Below are positions 62,896 to 64,000 of a stretch of DNA of 64,000 bases, one piece after another (the first letter of the stretch is position 1; each line of letters begins with the position of its first letter). The notes below the pieces were generated by a model that saw nothing but the letters and a program-made list of their open reading frames with translations, made no database searches and was not told the DNA's origin. Source of the stretch: JAPPHA01 sp963664045. GTDB taxonomy: Bacteria > Pseudomonadota > Alphaproteobacteria > Rhodobacterales > Rhodobacteraceae. Where the stretch lies: assembly GCA_963664045.2 (NCBI GenBank), contig CAXXGT010000007.1:321576-385575 (forward strand), read 5' to 3'. The translations under genes were made by a program, and so were the position numbers.

Positions 62896-63180
62896 ATGTC
62901 AGGTTTGAATGGTTCGGCTGGTTCCCGTCGTGCGCCGGTGGTGCGCAGCGCAGACGAGTGGAGCGGCATCATGGCGGACTTCGAGCGCTCGGGGCTGTCG
63001 CAACGGGAGTTTTGCGAGTCCCGTGGGCTGTCCTCGAAGACCTTCTCGAACTGGCGGTGCCGTCTCCGCCCTGGGGGCGGGAAGGGATCCTTTGTCGAGC
63101 TTGCGCCGCCGGTTTCCTCGGGCTGGGACGTCGAGCTTGACCTGGGCGACGGGGTTGTCCTGCGGGTTCGGCGGTCGTGA
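62896..63180 (+). CDS. tnpA: IS66-family accessory protein TnpA
   Basis: 94 residues, identical in protein sequence to 57712-57996. ATGA overlap with tnpB. Confidence 0.85.
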   Translation: MSGLNGSAGSRRAPVVRSADEWSGIMADFERSGLSQREFCESRGLSSKTFSNWRCRLRPGGGKGSFVELAPPVSSGWDVELDLGDGVVLRVRRS

Positions 63181-63464
63181 TGCTCGGCGGCTGGCCGCGG
63201 GGCGGCATCTGGCTGTCGACGGACCCGGCCGACATGCGGCGCAGTTTCGACGGGCTGTGCGCGCTGGTGTCGGGCCATCTCGGGTGCAATCCGGCCGATG
63301 GACGCTGGTACGTGTTCGTCAACCGGCGCCGGACCATCGTAAAGGTCCTCGGCTTCGAGCGGGGCGGCTTCTTCATCTGGTCCAAGCGCCTGGAGCAGGG
63401 CCTGTTCGCCCCGCCTCCGGCCTCCGGCCATTGCGGCGCTTGCATTGTCCTTCGACCGAGTTGA
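63177..63464 (+). pseudogene. tnpB: IS66-family TnpB, frameshifted
   Basis: Matches 57993-58358 up to ...PPPASGH, then an extra T near 63432 shifts the frame and it stops at 63464. A second extra base near 63451 follows. The C-terminal basic tail is therefore lost. Confidence 0.75.
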
Positions 63465-63513
63465 TGGCCCTGATCGACGGCATCGACGTCACCGTTCGCC
63501 GCCGTCGCAAGCG

Positions 63514-64000
63514 TTACGGCGGTCCCCGGCTGGCGTCCGGGTGAGCCCGGACGACGGTCATGTCGATGCTGCCGGTCATCGGGGTGTCGGCGAAGAGGTC
63601 CTTCCACAGGCGTGGCGTCAGTTCGTGGACCCGGTCGGCCGGATGGGTGTCGATGCGCTGGAAGACAATCGCCCAGATAGGTTGCAGGGCTGATCCCGAG
63701 CAGGAAACAGGTGGCGACGAGGCTGTTGACGATCCCGACGTTCCGTGCGCCGGATTCTGTCCAGGAAAAAAGCCAGTTCTTCTGTCCCAGCTTGATGCGG
63801 CGCAGTGCGCGCTCGACACCATTCGAGTCGATCGGCACCAACGGGTCTTCGAGGAACACCTCGAGGGCCTGCTGGCGTTCGACGGCGTAGGTGACCGCCC
63901 GGCGGATCGGGTGCTTCGGCGTCAGCGCCGGGTCCCCGAGCGTCCGCTCACACCATTGCCAGAAGGCGTCGACCAGCGGGCGGGTGCGGGTGCGCCGCGC
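63514..64000 (-). pseudogene. tnpC: IS66-family TnpC, C-terminal part, frameshifted, partial
   Basis: In frame at NWLFSWTESGARNVGIVNSL, where element A is broken, but an extra A near 63668 shifts the frame at TYLGD, where element A is intact. The N-terminal part lies outside the window. Confidence 0.7.

Larger units (their letters stand above)
62798..64000 (+). mobile_element. IS66-family element C (runs off window)
   Basis: Near-identical to element A starting at GTAAGCGGGTAAATGGCGAC. It carries tnpA and tnpB on + and tnpC convergent on the complement, continuing beyond the right edge. Confidence 0.78.

Noticed and set aside
1..64000. CRISPR array
   Set aside because: No regularly spaced direct repeats with unique spacers were seen; the repeats found are short tandem pairs or IS copies.

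Overview
The window looks like a heavily rearranged accessory region of a GC-rich alphaproteobacterium. That assignment is inferred from gene types and base composition: a thu-type sugar operon, a TRAP transporter, BMP-type and amino-acid ABC systems, a GlxA-type regulator and a GcvA-like LysR regulator. I see no rRNA, tRNA, CRISPR array or replication origin. Blocks of metabolic genes alternate with nested insertion-sequence debris. Base composition changes at several of the mobile-element borders: the 12.2-13.2, 16-23 and 26.8-29.5 kb blocks are visibly AT-richer than the rest.

Layout. 1-1.2 kb: left-truncated IscB element with its omega-RNA (complement). 1.3-7.6 kb: thu-like sugar operon (complement) with a divergent Gfo/Idh/MocA dehydrogenase. 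7.9-10.2 kb: polar amino-acid ABC operon (complement). 10.5-12 kb: an IS66-type end followed by a D12 adenine methylase, then IS5 and IS6 fragments. 12.2-13.2 kb: LuxR regulator. 13.6-16 kb: IS5-family transposase interrupted by a second, complete IscB/omega-RNA element. 16-23 kb and 26.8-29.5 kb: two divergent arms of one catabolic cluster (BMP-type ABC importer, amidase, M24 hydrolase, cysteine hydrolase, class III aminotransferase), split by IS5, IS4, ISAzo13 and IS1380 pieces. 29.6-30.5 kb: IS110 remnant. 31-42.7 kb: flavoproteins, HyuA/HyuB-type amidohydrolase, dimethylformamidase-like small and large subunits, a degenerate M24 protein and a GlxA-type regulator. 43.9-48.4 kb: TRAP transporter operon with DinB and 2-hydroxyacid dehydrogenase genes. 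49.7-52.9 kb: Na+/alanine symporter, a small recombinase-tail-like protein and a LysR regulator. 53.3-56.7 kb: histidine kinase/response regulator fusion and a GT2 glycosyltransferase. 57.3-64 kb: TnpB scrap, then IS66 elements and a group II intron nested in one another.

How the genes fit together. The 31-42.7 kb block reads as a pathway for opening amide, cyclic-amide or N-methylated amide substrates (formamidase-like and hydantoinase/oxoprolinase-like enzymes plus amine or amino-acid oxidation). The 16-29.5 kb cluster couples uptake by a BMP-family importer to amide hydrolysis and transamination. Substrates are not provable from sequence. The most notable systems are (i) two near-identical IscB/omega-RNA units without a TnpA, with distinct predicted guides and a conserved multi-hairpin scaffold, and (ii) IS66-type ends that carry genes of kinds associated with defence: a compact D12 methylase in one copy, and in the other a methylase stub plus a DruA-like (DUF4338) protein translationally coupled to the transposase.
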